Below are positions 22,601 through 34,859 of a stretch of 64,000 bases of DNA, piece after piece. Made by a program: the position numbers and the translations under genes. Every line of letters begins with the position of its first letter. The stretch's first letter is position 1. The stretch covers positions 59,623 through 123,622 of the forward strand of contig JBNGIS010000002.1 of the NCBI GenBank assembly GCA_049999725.1, read 5' to 3'. The stretch is from Haplomitrium mnioides (Eukaryota; Marchantiophyta; Haplomitriopsida; Calobryales). The notes under the pieces are model-generated. The model had not been told where the DNA came from, did not search any database, and saw only the letters and a program-made list of their open reading frames with translations.

Positions 22601-25015
22601 ATGCCTATCAAGACAAATGTAAAGTTGGTTTCTATGAGTAAAGTCTATGATGGTTATATAATTTGTTTTCCCTCCAACTTGATTTACTAGACTACTAAAG
22701 ACATTGCCGCCAATGTACATGACTTCATCTTCATGTATTTGTACTATGTAGAACAATTCAAGAGATGGAATTGCTATTAATAAATAGTAACGACCATCTC
22801 GCAACATAAAACTACTCAAACAAAGAAGAGTTGTAGTGTGCACTCTTCGGGTAATTGTGTGATAGTCAATGGTAGGAAATATCTGTTGTAGAAACCAACA
22901 AAACCCAACCAAACAAACAAAAAAATGGTTGGCTGGTTGGGGACATGGAGATAGTTAACACCAACGTAGTACATGAAGTCTTGAATTTGGCCATCAAGAC
23001 TTGTGTACAACTATCATATGTAATTGTAAATGATTTGTAAAGTAAATGATATAAATGGATACCCTATTATGAAAATGTAGTTCAATGTTTAGTAATGTTG
23101 TATTTTAAATATGTTTGAGCAAATAAAGTAAATTTACTACAAGAAAATTTTCACAATTAACAAGAGAGGAGAGGGATGGTTTCCAAAGCCATGTTTTTAC
23201 AATTCCCAAGTCTTAGGGGTGATGTCTACATACTCTAAAATCTTAAATAATAAATTAAGTAAAGTTTTTTCCTATCTTACTTGTAGTGAATTAACAGAAG
23301 ACATCTGAGATGCGTTGACGAGATTGAGCATTGGGAACTCTGTCCACACCAAGCAACATGTTTGCTTGCAAGCCCGATCGGATTTGCAAATTAGTTGAAT
23401 CTCCATGCAAATATGGGCAACTCACGATGACAAAACATTAGAGATCGCATGTTAGTGGACGGAAATCCTCTTCAACTATTGGTCAAAACAACTCCTTGAT
23501 ATGATCTATTATGCCACCTATTGCTCTTCTATGAAAGTGGGAGATTTCAAGGAGAGGAAGAATCACATAGTCTTGAAGTTGGTGAGCATGTTGCGTGGTT
23601 GAGCAGATTTCTGTGACATGCACCAATAAGACATACACAACACAAGAAAGTACTGCAACACAAATTTAACCAAAGATGCTTGCATGTGCTTTCTGCATGA
23701 TGAAAGTGTTTTAATGCTCTGCCAAAGAAACCTTTCTTGCATATGAGAATCTTAATTATTAGTTAAGCAAGAAGAAATGAAGAGTCTTGAACAAAGAATG
23801 GTTGGAGGGGAGTGATTGAGACAGAGGTTGGAATGAAAAAGGCACAAATAAGGTGAAAGCTGGAAAGACCTTTTTCCTTCTTCCATCCAAGTCATGTCAC
23901 ATGAGCTTGTGTCATCAAAGACTTTGTTCTACACTGCCACTTGGCTCATCTTTCATCAAGGAACTTGGAAGAGAACATGAGAATGTATTCAAGCACTTAA
24001 AGATGAAAGAATGGAAGGAGGTGAGCAATGGTTTGGTCCAAGTGAAGTTCCGCATGAAGCGATCCCCCTCTCTCTTCACCCCAAATTGAATTAAGAAGAT
24101 GTGTTTTGATGAAGGGCTGCAATGGAATAGGTAAGGAAAGGGAATAGTTCAAATACATAATTAAATCCTTTTAATTGCCTTGATTTAAAAAACTCTTGGA
24201 CATAAATTCTTGTAAGCTTCAAATTTACTCTAATTCAGCGTAGTGTAACAGAGTAGCAATGTGCCAAAGTGGGTGGCTAAATAGTGAACAATGAGGAAAA
24301 CTTAAATCATGCATCATCAACTGGCAAGATGTGGATATGAGAAAACTTGAATTTCAAAACAACAACCGCATTGGCAAAATTAACTTCCAAGTGACAATTC
24401 AAGCAACAACATTAAAAACTACTATGAAGTGCACAACAACATCACTCTATGTTCTACAGAAAAGTCATGGAACTCATCAAAGAATGTAATGCGCTACAAT
24501 CAGAATAAAATGCATGAACTCATGCGCAAGACATTCAATCATAGAATGTAAACTTATCATTCTCTAAAGTTTTAACCTTGAAATCGGCTCAAAAGGTTTG
24601 ATAGAGTTAACATCAGCAAGCTTTCAAAGAACAAAACTTAGTCTAGAGATTGTTCTTACAAGCAATATGTGAAAGAAATTTGCCCAAATTGTGTTGAGGA
24701 CTTTCATGTGCCTGTCACTGTAGCACCATAAAATTGCAATAATATGGAGAGAAAGGCTCTTTGCAAAGCAGGGGAAAATGCAATATTATGAGTGGACGTG
24801 TTAAAACAACTAGACTCGAGCGTTACACACTTTGTATGCAAGCCATTGAAAGGTCCACATTAGTGAGGGATGGAAATCTTAGAGACAAGCAACCTTGCTT
24901 AAAAAATGCAAATCTATTGCACCACAAACCTCCTTGAACTTTCAACAAGTTGTGACCTCATGTGAGCATAGGCTTTTGGTTTATCCGGAAGCCTTTGCGC
25001 GCATGGGGTTTGGAG

Positions 25016-25252
25016 CTAGTTCTTTGTGAGCCCATCCATGCATGGGTTGTTTGGATCCTTGCGTGCAGGAATTATGCATTGTTGTCCTGATTTCTTGTTC
25101 CTTGTTTTGGTGCATTTGTTCCAGATGTAAGGAGTGATTCTTTTGGATTTTTCTAATGTTTTTTTGATAGGAAAATCCCAAAGAGGGTGTTTCCTTAGAA
25201 AAATTTCTGTCAACAGCCCATTGAAGAGTTTGATGGAGGGTATTGATGACAA
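25016..25252 (-). CDS. Unrecognised short frame in element B
   Basis: A 78-residue frame (MSSIPSIKLFNGLLTEIF...) lies in the block shared with element A at 18270-18700, where a related but broken translation (QQIVINFLHQTKLF) is visible. Sharing between copies suggests old coding sequence of the family. No domain is recognised. It could equally be conserved non-coding DNA. Confidence 0.25.
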   Translation of the reverse strand: MSSIPSIKLFNGLLTEIFLRKHPLWDFPIKKTLEKSKRITPYIWNKCTKTRNKKSGQQCIIPARKDPNNPCMDGLTKN

Positions 25253-25299
25253 ATTTGTTGGACCTCTAGGCTCACATTTATTTTGCTTCTCCTTCTGAC

Positions 25300-26010
25300 T
25301 ACATCAACAAAGGATGGTTGGGGATGTGGAGTGAATTCCAAGAAATGGATCCCACCTACGGCTCATGGTTGGAGGAATTGAAAGATGAAAAGTGTGTCAA
25401 GAGATTTCACGAGTGAACCGCAATCACTGTAGTGCATGGATTTCTTGTTGAACAAGATTGGAACTATTGGTACTCCCTCTTCTATGGATTTGTGAAGGCA
25501 TTTTTTTGTAATTGTTTGTTAGTTATATGCATGAATGAAATTCAGTGCCTACATGTGCGTGGTATTCCATAAGAGCATAATTTATTTTGAGTTATATAGT
25601 GCAATTGCGTGAGCATGTGGGTTAATATGTGGACACTATTCGGTGTGATGGATAAGTATTGCCAAGTGGAACTTATCTGTAGTAGATTGGTGCTGACAAG
25701 CTCAACTTGTCTCTTCTAAAGATGAGCTAAGGAGGTGATTTTGGGAAATTTTCATAATTCTAATCATGATGGTGATGTGGGTTCTATATAGTATGTTGAT
25801 GCATATAGTGCAGAAAGGAAATGTTTTCTCAAGCCTAAGCACATAATTGAAGGATGGCAAATAGATCCTTTTTTAAAGCAAACAAGTATAATTATTGGAG
25901 AGAACTTCATTCAAACTAATAGTGAAAAACAAGTAGAACTGTTGGACCATAATGGAATTTTGAAAAATAGTGTCGGAAAAATCCTAAAGCAACTCACAAC
26001 GATTTGTTGT
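25300..26010 (+). pseudogene. Unrecognised coding-like stretch in element B
   Basis: On the strand opposite to the orientation of B, frames read WSEFQEMDPTYGSWLEELKD, VVHGFLVEQDWNYWYSLFYG and later KCFLKPKHIIEGWQIDPFLK. They have an amino-acid composition like a real protein but are cut by stops. I do not recognise it. It may be a captured host fragment. Confidence 0.3.
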
Positions 26011-27830
26011 AGAGATCCCTAATTTAGACTACATATTGACGGTTAGAAGTTTTGATGTAGGGATCACTAATTCACACAACATATTGATGGTCGAGAGTTT
26101 CAATGTAGAGGTCACTAATAATTTAGCATGTTGAAGTTTAGTGTCAAGATTATGCTATTTTTAAATCATTAAGCTTCAACTCTTCTTTCAGGGTTTTTCG
26201 CAAAGTGCTTTGATTCCTATTATTATTTTTTAGAAGATTGCTAGACTACTATAATAACAAGCTCATTTTTCCCATAGCATTCAAGTCCAATAGCAATGGA
26301 TATATTTCAAAAAGTATGGACTACCTACAAGTTTTTGTTCATTATGGTTCATTGACTCTTTAAAATTGTCAATGTACTTCAAATAAAAATAATAATCTTT
26401 ATTTTGTTTATCACAATATTCAAGATCAAAACATTACTATGTTCATTCCTACCTACTCGTTTTTCACGAACCTTTGTGTGTTTGAACTTCTTAACCTTAT
26501 TCACATTTGAACTTTGAAGCCAAACTTGGAACCTCTTGCATAGTTGGCATGCAAAAGCCTATGCATATATGGAGTATTGAAGCCTATGCGCGTATGGATT
26601 CCAAAGCAAAACAAGAAACCTCATGCGTGCATAGTTCATACCTCTTTTACTTGAAGACTCCAATTTAGAAAACAGAATCATAAGCGTGCGCAAAGCTCAC
26701 TACAATAAATATAACCTTCAATTCATTTAGACTTGGATCTAGAAGTCTGAACACTATGCGCGTATAAAGTTTGATACACAAATCAAAACCTTATGCATAC
26801 ATAGACTCTGTTGGAGAACTTAAAACCTTTGTTTAACATAGTCTTTGTTGCCAAGTGCTTAGATGTTCAACTCCAATTCCTATGAACACATAGACTTTGG
26901 TGTGGAAGTCAAAGCCTTCCACATATACTCACACATACTGACTTTGATATACAACCCTGAACCTTCTACATACAAACACTACAATGTAGAACCTAGATTC
27001 TACACCACTCAAAGACTCTCTCGTAGAACTTGAAACCTATGTTTTGGAGACTCTCGTCTAAAACTTGGAGATGCTGTCTATTTAGACTCTCAAGTAAATC
27101 TCTATAGCCACTAGCTTTTTTGATCTTGAACTATGACCCCTTTACATATATGATTTTCTAAATTATAAAATATTTTCAATTGCTCAAACCTTCTAAAATA
27201 TACCTAGTTTAACCTTTGCAAGCATGGATTTTGAAATGCAAATGAAAGCTTCTTTCTTAATTGAGCTTGAAAATAGAGCTCTCAAATCCATGCAGTGTTA
27301 GGATTTGTTGGTTATTGTGTCTTGAGATTCCAAACTGGTTCCCTTGACATTTAATCCATTTGAGTTTTTTCCTCATGTTTTCAAAAAGTAAGTTTTTAGT
27401 AGCACCATGTCTATGCGCACACAAAGTTTGTGCAACCAAACGTATTTTAAAATGACATTTTTGACGTATGTTTGAATTTTTGGGCTTTGAAATGTAATTA
27501 ATGAAAAATGCAAGTTTTGTGAGAACACACTACAATTTTCATACTTTTCATTGATTTTGAGATTTCTAGCATTTTCATAAAAACTAAGAATATCATTCAA
27601 TTTTGCAGAATGAAATTCATTTTTTCTTTATCAAGCTTGTTAAGAAGACCAAAAAATGAAGCTAACAAACTCATATAGTTTTTGTTTGTGAAAAATAACC
27701 TCGTTTTCTTTGTTTTTTGAGCTTGAAAACTATGTTGTTTGTGGAAAAAAAAAGTTCTTGTTTTGAGTAGCCTATTTTTGGCTCAAAGTAGTAGTTGTTT
27801 CTTACTCATATAGAGTTTGTCTTTAAGTTC

Positions 27831-28920
27831 CATGTCTTTTATCACGTATTGATGATTTGTTGGATCAATTTAGTGGTGTGTGACTCTTTTCTAAGCTGGT
27901 TCTTTGAAGTGGCTATTGGAAAATTTCATTCAAGCTAAGTGATGTGCCAAAGGCAACTTTTCCTACAAGGTATGGGGATTTTGGGAGGAAGGTTCTTACA
28001 TTTGATGTTACTAATGACATGATCATATTCATTGATCAAACGCATCAAATTTTTTATCCATTATTAGATAAGTCAATTTCTATATTCTTAGATGACATTC
28101 TTATTTTTAAGAAAACTAAACCTCACCATCGCAATCATCTAAAAGAAGTATTGCAAATAGTGTGCAACTAGAAGTTTTATTGCAAGAGATTCAAGTGTGA
28201 ATTTTTGAAGCAAGAGGTTACTTACCTAGGGCTCAAGGTGTTTGTCGATCGTGTCAATATAGAAGAAAAGAAATTTAAAGCAATCATAGAGTTATCAACA
28301 CTAAAAGAAGTGAAGAATATGAAAGCCTTCAATGGATTGGCAAGCCTCTATCGATGATTCATCCATTATCATGCGCATATCGCTACACCACTTACACTTA
28401 CTAGGTAAGGAGATCAAGTTTCAATGGACCACCAAAGAGTAAGCGACATTTCAACAACTAAAAAATGCAATCTCTTCTTGTCCTATTCTACAGTCAAATC
28501 ATCCAAATGCACGTTGTATAGTTGATTTTGATGCTTCTAATTTTGCTACATGAGCAAGTTTTACAACAAGATTTTGAGGATGAACTTCATTCAACTGGCT
28601 TCAAATTATGCTGATTAAATACGATGGAGAGAAATTATTCAAGGGATCAAGAACAATTGGCAATGGTTTATGCCACCAAGATGTGGAGACACTATCTTTT
28701 GGGAAGACATATACTCTTGCGCATAGATTAGAAGCCATTGTTACAAGCAATCCATTTGGAAAATATCACAAGTCGCTATCATCGATAGGAAGATCAGCTA
28801 AACTCTTTGATATCAAGTTGGAGTATAAGCTTGGAAGATTTCACACCATTTATGATGCATTGTCATGAAGACCGAGCAATCAAGTGAATACAACAAAGGT
28901 GGTTAACATTAGCATATTAC
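27831..28920 (+). pseudogene. int4 reverse transcriptase and RNase H remnant
   Basis: It starts inside RT ([11 protein letters not shown]) directly after L4. KATFPTRYGDFGRKVLTFDV and SISIFLDDILIFKKTKPHHR follow, so both catalytic aspartates survive (28085-28096), unlike E1 and E6. KNMKAFNGLASLYR and the ILQ...DFDASNF region mark RNase H. Stops and shifts occur from 28170 on. Gag, protease and the RT fingers are missing. Confidence 0.82.
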
Positions 28921-30110
28921 ATATTGATAAGTCAATTAGTAAAAGAAATTGCCAAAAACTACAAGAAGATGTTTTTTTTATTCTTGTTTAGACACAATTT
29001 GCGGTCAAAGATAGTGAGTATCATTTTTTCCATGAAATATATGTTCCACAAGATGATATGCTTTGAATAGCTTAGCTACAAGAAGTTCATGACACTCCCA
29101 TCTTATGGCATCTTGGAGTACATAAAACTACATAAATGTTTCATTTCACTTGGTGGTGGTCCAACTTGGCTTAAGATGTCTATGGTTTTGTTTGTTAATG
29201 CAAAAGATGTCAATGAAACAAAGCTTCAAATCAAAAACTAGCGGGACTTCTTCAACCACTACCAATTTCAATTGCTTGTTGGGAACATGTAAGTTTCGAT
29301 CTTGTCACTTTACTTCCAATTATGCCTCGTGGGTTTACTACCATTGAGGTGTTTGTAGACAAGCTCAATAAGTAGATTTACAAACCACCAACAGTAGATG
29401 CAATAGATACTCCACAATTGGCAAAAACTTACTTTGATATTGTGTTTCGTCATCATAGAATGCATAAGGTATTAATATCTGATAGAGATCCGCATTTCAC
29501 TGGAAAGTTTTGGCAAAAGTTGTTCAAGCTTTTGGGAACCAAACTATTTGTATCTACTACTTATCATTCTCAAATAGATGGGCAAAAAAAGCATGCTATT
29601 CACATTGAGGAGGAAATGCTTTGCTCATTCATCAATGTTCACCATGCAGATTGGGATAATTTTTTACCGGTTGTAGAGTTTGCTTACAACAACTCCAAAC
29701 AAGCAAGTAGTGGGTTTTGTCCTTTATTTCTTGATTTAGTTCAACATCCTTTTGTTTGTGATGGTTTTCTTTCTCCTTCTTCTTCTAATGTTCCAAGTAT
29801 TTTTAAATTTTTTGTCTCGTTTATCTTCTTCTTTGGAAGATGCTTCCAACCATCTTACGGTTGCTCAAAATTGGAAAAAAAATATGTGGATAGATATCCT
29901 ATGATTTCTATTATATTTAAGGTTACCAAATTATGCTATATACTTACGATCTTCTATTATCTTTAGATACTAAAGCCCATAAGTTTTCTCGTGCTTGGAT
30001 TGGTCATTTCTCTATTTCTCAAGTTATTTTTCTCATCGCTTATAAACATAAGCTTCCTTCTCATATGAAGATTCATCATATATCCATGTCTCTTAGTTTA
30101 AGCCTTTTGT
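28920..30110 (+). pseudogene. int4 integrase remnant
   Basis: The longest open part (29418-29966) has TYFDIVFRHHRMHKVLISDR, DPHFTGKFWQKLFKLLGTKL and FVSTTYHSQIDGQKKHA, then DWDNFLPVVEFAYNNSKQAS. The core aspartate in ISDRDPHF and the glutamate region are recognisable. The zinc-binding N-terminus near 29100-29230 is shifted. Confidence 0.82.
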
Positions 30111-30376
30111 CCATAGTCTACATTCTTTTCCAAGTCGTGTTCAACTTCCTACTCTGGCTATTGTTCTTGATGATCATAAAGAATATGAAGTGAACTCCAT
30201 TTTGGCAAAAAGAGTTATCAAGCGGTGGCGACATTCATAAGTTCAATATAAGGTTTTGTGAGAAACCTATCCACTTCATAATGCTACTTGGGAACCTTAT
30301 TCAAACCTTGAGAATGCTCAAAAGGTTATTCAATTATTTGAAAGCTTTGGCAGTGACGAGGATGTTGTTGATTAAA
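30110..30376 (+). pseudogene. int4 chromodomain
   Basis: AIVLDDHKEYEVNSILAKRV is followed by IKRWRHS, a stop, VQYKVL, a stop, then YPLHNATWEPYSNLENAQKV and IQLFESFGSDEDVVD. The aromatic positions of a chromodomain (Y of YEV, W and Y of the missing WKGY block, W of ATWEP) are partly present. Two stops interrupt it. Confidence 0.8.
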
Positions 30377-30388
30377 AGACAAACATTA

Positions 30389-30839
30389 TATAACAGTACA
30401 AGCATAATGTTGTGTTATCTATAAGAAAATAGAATAAAGTGAAGAAAGCAATAGAGGGTCACTTTTAGGTCTGAAATTATTTTAAAGTTACTTTAAGTGA
30501 AGTGGTATAAGGTTACTTTTAGGGTTGAAGTAAGAGAATATTGCGTGTCTTCAAAGTTACTTTTAGAGAAGTAAGATAAGATCACTTTGAGGGCTGAAAT
30601 TGGAAGTGACTTGTAAGTTAAAAAATAGATGACATCTTCTTCTCTTGTATAAATACAAGGGATTCATAGCCCCACTTCTCATTATGAAGTTCCTCTTAAT
30701 TTAGTTTGGCTATTTGGTTGCTTGGCTTTGGCTTGCACTCTTAGCTTTTGCTCGCTTATTGGCCTTGAATTGCATAACTCTATTAGAGCTATCTTGGAGT
30801 TGTTCCTTGTTTCGAAGTTGATCTTTGAGTTCTTGTACA
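30389..30839 (+). repeat. L5: 3' LTR of int4
   Basis: It starts TATAACAGTACAAGCATAAT (TGTAAC type) and ends TCTTGTACA. TATAAATA is at 30648-30655. It follows the end of the chromodomain frame with a degraded purine tract. It supplies one of the empty-site references for element A. Confidence 0.85.
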
Positions 30840-31270
30840 TTATTTATACATTATTGTTCAAGAAATAGACGCGCAATTCTTGTATCTACATTTTAGTGCT
30901 ATGTTTCTCATGTGTAAGAAAGTTGTTATCATCATGCATCTCTTACTGCTACTCACGACCCTCATATCAAAAACTTGATTCCATACATATCTAAGGAGTT
31001 TTTTTGTTCTTTTTCTTTTTATGATTTTGACTAGAGGTGTTTGGCCATTTCTGTATTATTAAAGTCAATCATTTTAATACAATTGCAATATTTTGAAATT
31101 TTATACATATGCTTTGAAGCAACTTTGGATGAAAGGAGTTATACCAATTATAAGAGCACAAAAGTTTTAGTCATAGAAAATTAAGATTGATCATGAGTTG
31201 ATATGAATTGCATTTTTCTTAAACTATAGATATTAATAGTAAAATACGTATGAATGACTATTTGAGGGTG

Positions 31271-31303
<33 letters not shown>

Positions 31304-31544
31304 TTGCTTTCCTTACAAGGCTTGGAAGAAATTTTTTTCTGTTGTCGTGGTTGGATGTAATAAGTGAACCCATCATTGGTGTAAAATAACGCAAAGACAA
31401 ACTCCAAGATGAATTCTAAAATTAATTATGTTGGTTTGGATAAACATGCAAGATCATTGGTCTATTGTCTAGGACTTTGAAATAAGCTCATTGTCATTAA
31501 ATCTTAAAATTTGTCGAAAAAATGTGAGTAATAGCGCTAAGAAA
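30840..31544. other. Unassigned AT-rich DNA with a TA microsatellite
   Basis: I see no gene or repeat family here. A run of fifteen TA units lies at 31271-31300. Confidence 0.6.
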
Positions 31545-31906
31545 TCCAATCCTACAAAGAGCACAAAAGAAAAAGCTCAAACTAATTAAGAGAAACTCTT
31601 AAATAAAGAGTTGGGTAATGAAGCTCTTCTATCTATATGTGAGCAAGAGATGTTATCATACTTGGTTTGCTTCAAGTTACTTCATTTAAAACCCTAGAAT
31701 TAATCATTTCCTATTTCTATACAAAAAAACCTTAAAGGCAAGTTCCCTTATACCACTTCATTAAAAGTAATTCTACTATATAATCACTACCATTTCTTGC
31801 TTGTATCACTTTACTAAAAGTAATGTTACTTTGGTAGTCACTACCATTTCCTTCACTCCTCTTTATTTTACTACAAATACTACAATATCATACTTGCACT
31901 ATTACA
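31545..31906 (-). repeat. Decayed LTR of the E1 family
   Basis: CCATTTCCTTCACTCCTCTT followed by ATACTTGCACTATTACA (end 31906) matches the reverse complement of the LTR start. GAGTTGGGTAATGAAGCTCT matches the middle. The far end is unclear and no internal sequence adjoins it, so it is probably an old solo LTR. Confidence 0.65.
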
Positions 31907-32871
31907 CTTAGACTCAACACTTTCTATAACATACTTTGAATCAATATTTCTGTTTCTAGTAATATGGTTTGTTTTTTATAGAAGAAAATGAGGGAAGAAT
32001 GGGAAATAGAATATTCCATGACTCATAATATCTAGAAAGACTAATATAATTGAGACAACACTCAAGGTTAGCTATTCCTACCAAATATATTATTAACTTC
32101 TATTGAGCAACAATTCTTAGATTATAGAGTTAAACCACTCATCAAGTCCATTTAGATTGTCTCAAATAATCTTATTAGTCTAACAAAGGCTTTCAATTTT
32201 GCTACAAATGGTATATGTCAAGTAAAGATTCAACAAGATTTGTAGGTGCTACAATTCTAAGGTTTTTCTGGAGTGGCAATTCTTTGGTTTGGCGATTTTA
32301 TGGTGCACATTTATGTTCTTTGAAGTTCTACAAATCTAAAAAATGGTTGTCAATGGTTGCCTCTATAGTGCCAAATCTACAATGGTTGGGATACACTATG
32401 TTTTGTTGGTTTTAGAGCAAACATAAGAGTTTTATTCTAGATTACAGATTTGATGGTCAAGTCTAAGCACAATCAAATCAGCGCATGTGTTTATCTATAT
32501 ATAACAAGTTTGAATAAATACAATATCTAGATTCTTAAATATATAAACTAAGAAAATTATTTCTATGAACTAAAATTATCTACAACTGTCATTATGAAAT
32601 TCTTCTAAGGAGTACAAGAGAGATGAATCACAAAATGTGCACAATTTTATACTATACAACATCATATACAAGATCAAAGTTGAAGTCGTATTCACACGAT
32701 TAAGTCTTTTATTTAAACGATCAACACTTCTAAATATATCATAAATCATATATCAACCTAGGACTATGATTAATCCAATGATCATTTCTACATCACTTGT
32801 AGCTAATCTTTACATCTTTTTTACCATTCCAATCTTTTGGAAGAGTCACTATAATTGCATTGACTTCACTT
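31907..32871. other. Unassigned DNA between an LTR remnant and E6
   Basis: A 66-residue frame (32215-32415) is unremarkable. I recognise no protein or repeat family. Confidence 0.55.
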
Positions 32872-33274
32872 TGTAAAAGAGGTTAAAGATGTAAAAGAAC
32901 TCAACGACTGACTTCCAAATAATTAACAACTTCATGATAACTCTTATAGAGTTACACAACTCAATGCCAATAAGCAAACCAAAGCCAAGAGTGCTAGCCA
33001 AAGCCAAGCAACCAAATAGTCAAACCGAATTGAGAGGAACTCTAGAATGAGGAGTGGAGCTAAGAAGCCCTTCTATTAATACAAGAGGAGAGGGTGTTAT
33101 CCCTCTGTTTTCACTTACAAGTCACTTCTAATTTTAGTCTTAAAAGTGACTCTCTAACAAAGTAACTTGAAAGTCAAGTAATCTTGCCTCAACCCTAAAA
33201 GTGACTCTCTACTACTTCCTTCACTCCTCTATATTTTCTTGTAAATACCACAACCTTATGCTTGTATTATTACA
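32872..33274 (-). repeat. 3' LTR of E6
   Basis: It starts TGTAAAAGAGGTTAAAGATG and ends TTGTATTATTACA. Both E6 LTRs begin with a short duplicated phrase (TGTAAA..GA....AAAGATGTAAAAGAACTC), so the subfamily carried it before insertion. Confidence 0.82.
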
Positions 33275-33289
33275 CAATCCCCGCCTTCT

Positions 33290-33520
33290 AATCAATGACG
33301 TCCTTATCATTGCCGCAACTTTCAAATATTTGAATAGCCTCTTGAGCATTCTCAAGATTTGAAGAAGGTTTCCAAGTAGCATCATGATGTGGATAGCCTT
33401 TCCACAAAACCTTGTATTGAGATTGTGGATGCAGCCTTTGCTTGATAACTCTTTTTGCCAAAATATGGTCCACTTCAAATTCTTCCACCATACAATTAGT
33501 GCACTCCGTTTTCCCATATG
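33290..33520 (-). pseudogene. E6 chromodomain
   Basis: EEFEVDHILAKRVIKQRLHP, QSQYKVLWKGYPHHDATWKP and SSNLENAQEAIQIFESCG are open over the whole domain (402-base frame 33288-33689). The WKGYP and ATW blocks that form the methyl-lysine cage in family members are present. It is fused directly to the integrase block AYHPQTYGKTE by a deletion that removed the integrase C-terminus and tether. Confidence 0.88.
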
Positions 33521-34130
33521 TTTGAGGATGATAAGCTATAAACACAAAGAGTTTGGTGCCTAAAAGCTTGAACAACTCTCGCCAAAACTTGTTGGTGAAA
33601 CGCCGATTCCTATTAGATATTAACACCTTGGGCACTCTATGATGACAGAACACAATATCAAAAGTAAAATTTTGCCAATTGTGGAGCACATACAGTATCC
33701 ACCATCGGTGCTAAATGAATCTACTTGTTGAGCTTGTCTACAAACACCACAATTGCAGTAAATCTACAAGGCGTAGGTGAAGTGAAGTGACAAGGTCCAA
33801 ACTTACATGTTCTTAACGAGCAATAGAAATTGGTAGTGGCCAAAGAAGTCCCATTGGTTTTTGATTTGAAGCTCTATTTAGTTGACAACCTTCACATGAA
33901 CGAACAAAACCATGAACATCTCGAACCAAGTTAGGCCACCACTAAGTGCGCTAAAACAACTCTATAGTTTTATCTACTCCAACATTCCCTAAGATAGAAA
34001 TGTCATGTGCTTCTTGTAAACAAGCCATTCGTAGTGTATTATCATGTAGAACATATATTTGGTCATTTCGATATAGAATACCATCTCAAATGGAAAAAGA
34101 GTGATACTTACTATCATTGACGGCTAATCG
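33520..34130 (-). pseudogene. E6 integrase remnant
   Basis: FDIVFCHHRVPKVLISNRNR has ISNRN where int4 has ISDRD, so the second core aspartate is asparagine. FTNKFWRELFKLLGTKLFVF follows. The zinc domain at about 33880-34030 has HDISILGNVGVDKT (second histidine lost) and SCEGCQ. Stops occur in WWPNLV-adjacent sequence. Confidence 0.82.
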
Positions 34131-34249
34131 TGCCCGAACAAGACTAAAAAAAACATCTTCTTGTAGTTTCTGGCCATCACTCCCACTAGTTGCCTCATCC
34201 AAATGTGATATACTAATGTTCTCCACCTCCATTGTATTTACTCAATGAT

Positions 34250-34700
34250 CCGGCCTTCTTGAAAATGCATTAGGAATGGTGTAGAACCTTCTAAGCTTGC
34301 ACTCTAGCTTAATATCAAAGAGTTGTAATTGATCCTCCCATTGGTGATGACGACTTATCATATTTTCCAAATGGATTGCTTGTAACAATGGATTGCCAAT
34401 TGCTCTCGATCCCTTGTAGAGTAATTTTCTCTGCGGCGTTTAATCGCGTGACATGAAGGCAATTGGATGAAGTCCATCCTCAAACTTTTGTTTCAAAACG
34501 ACTCCAATAGCAAAGTTAGAAGCATCAAAATCAACTATACAACGTGCCTTTTGATCATATGGTTGTAGAATAGGACAAGAGGAGACTGCATCCTTGAGTT
34601 GTTGAAATGCCGCTTGCTCCTTGGCGGCCTATTGAAACTTGACCTCCTTGCTTGGCAGATTTGTAAGTGGTGCAGCAATATGTGCATAATAATGGATGAA
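34250..34700 (-). pseudogene. E6 RNase H remnant
   Basis: FNGLASFYR and FIHYYAHIAAPLTNLPSKEV lead to LQPYDQKARCIVDFDASNFA (catalytic aspartate in DFDAS). EDGLHPIAFMSRD and DQLQLFDIKLECKLRRFYTI follow. Several stops. Confidence 0.82.
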
Positions 34701-34859
34701 TCATCTATAGAAGCTTGCTAATCCATTAAAGGCTCTAATGTCCTTTGCTTCCTTTGGTGTTGACCACTGTGTAAGAGCCTTGATCTTCTCCTCTTCCATC
34801 TATACCATCCGTAGACATCTTATGCTCTAGGTAAGTAACCTCTTGCTTCTAAAATTAGC

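Larger units (their letters stand above)
21886..27799 (-). mobile_element. Element B of the same family, opposite orientation
   Basis: Ends: AACAACCTCTACTTTGAACC at left and, reverse-complemented, AACAACTACTACTTTGAGCC at right. TCTT is duplicated at 21882-21885 and 27800-27803. L1 has the uninterrupted GAGCTCTTACTCATT. The palindromic array lies near the left end, and the conserved start (with the GAGTAGCC phrase) near the right end, so B is inverted relative to A, C and D. Internal sequence overlaps A and D in part (24960-25260, - strand). No transposase is recognisable. Confidence 0.87.
17167..27831 (+). repeat. L4: LTR split into three by elements A and B
   Basis: The parts are 17167-17181, 21462-21885 and 27804-27831. 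Joined, they give the same order as L1 and L5: the start TGCATTAGTACAAGC, the continuation ATGATATTGTGCTAT, the GAGCTCTT phrase, then ACTCATATAGAG. The other LTRs therefore act as empty-site references for both insertions. The last few LTR bases are missing and RT follows directly. Confidence 0.85.

Noticed and set aside
32215-32415. Possible copia polyprotein fragment
   Set aside because: No copia RT, integrase or RNase H motif can be found in any frame.
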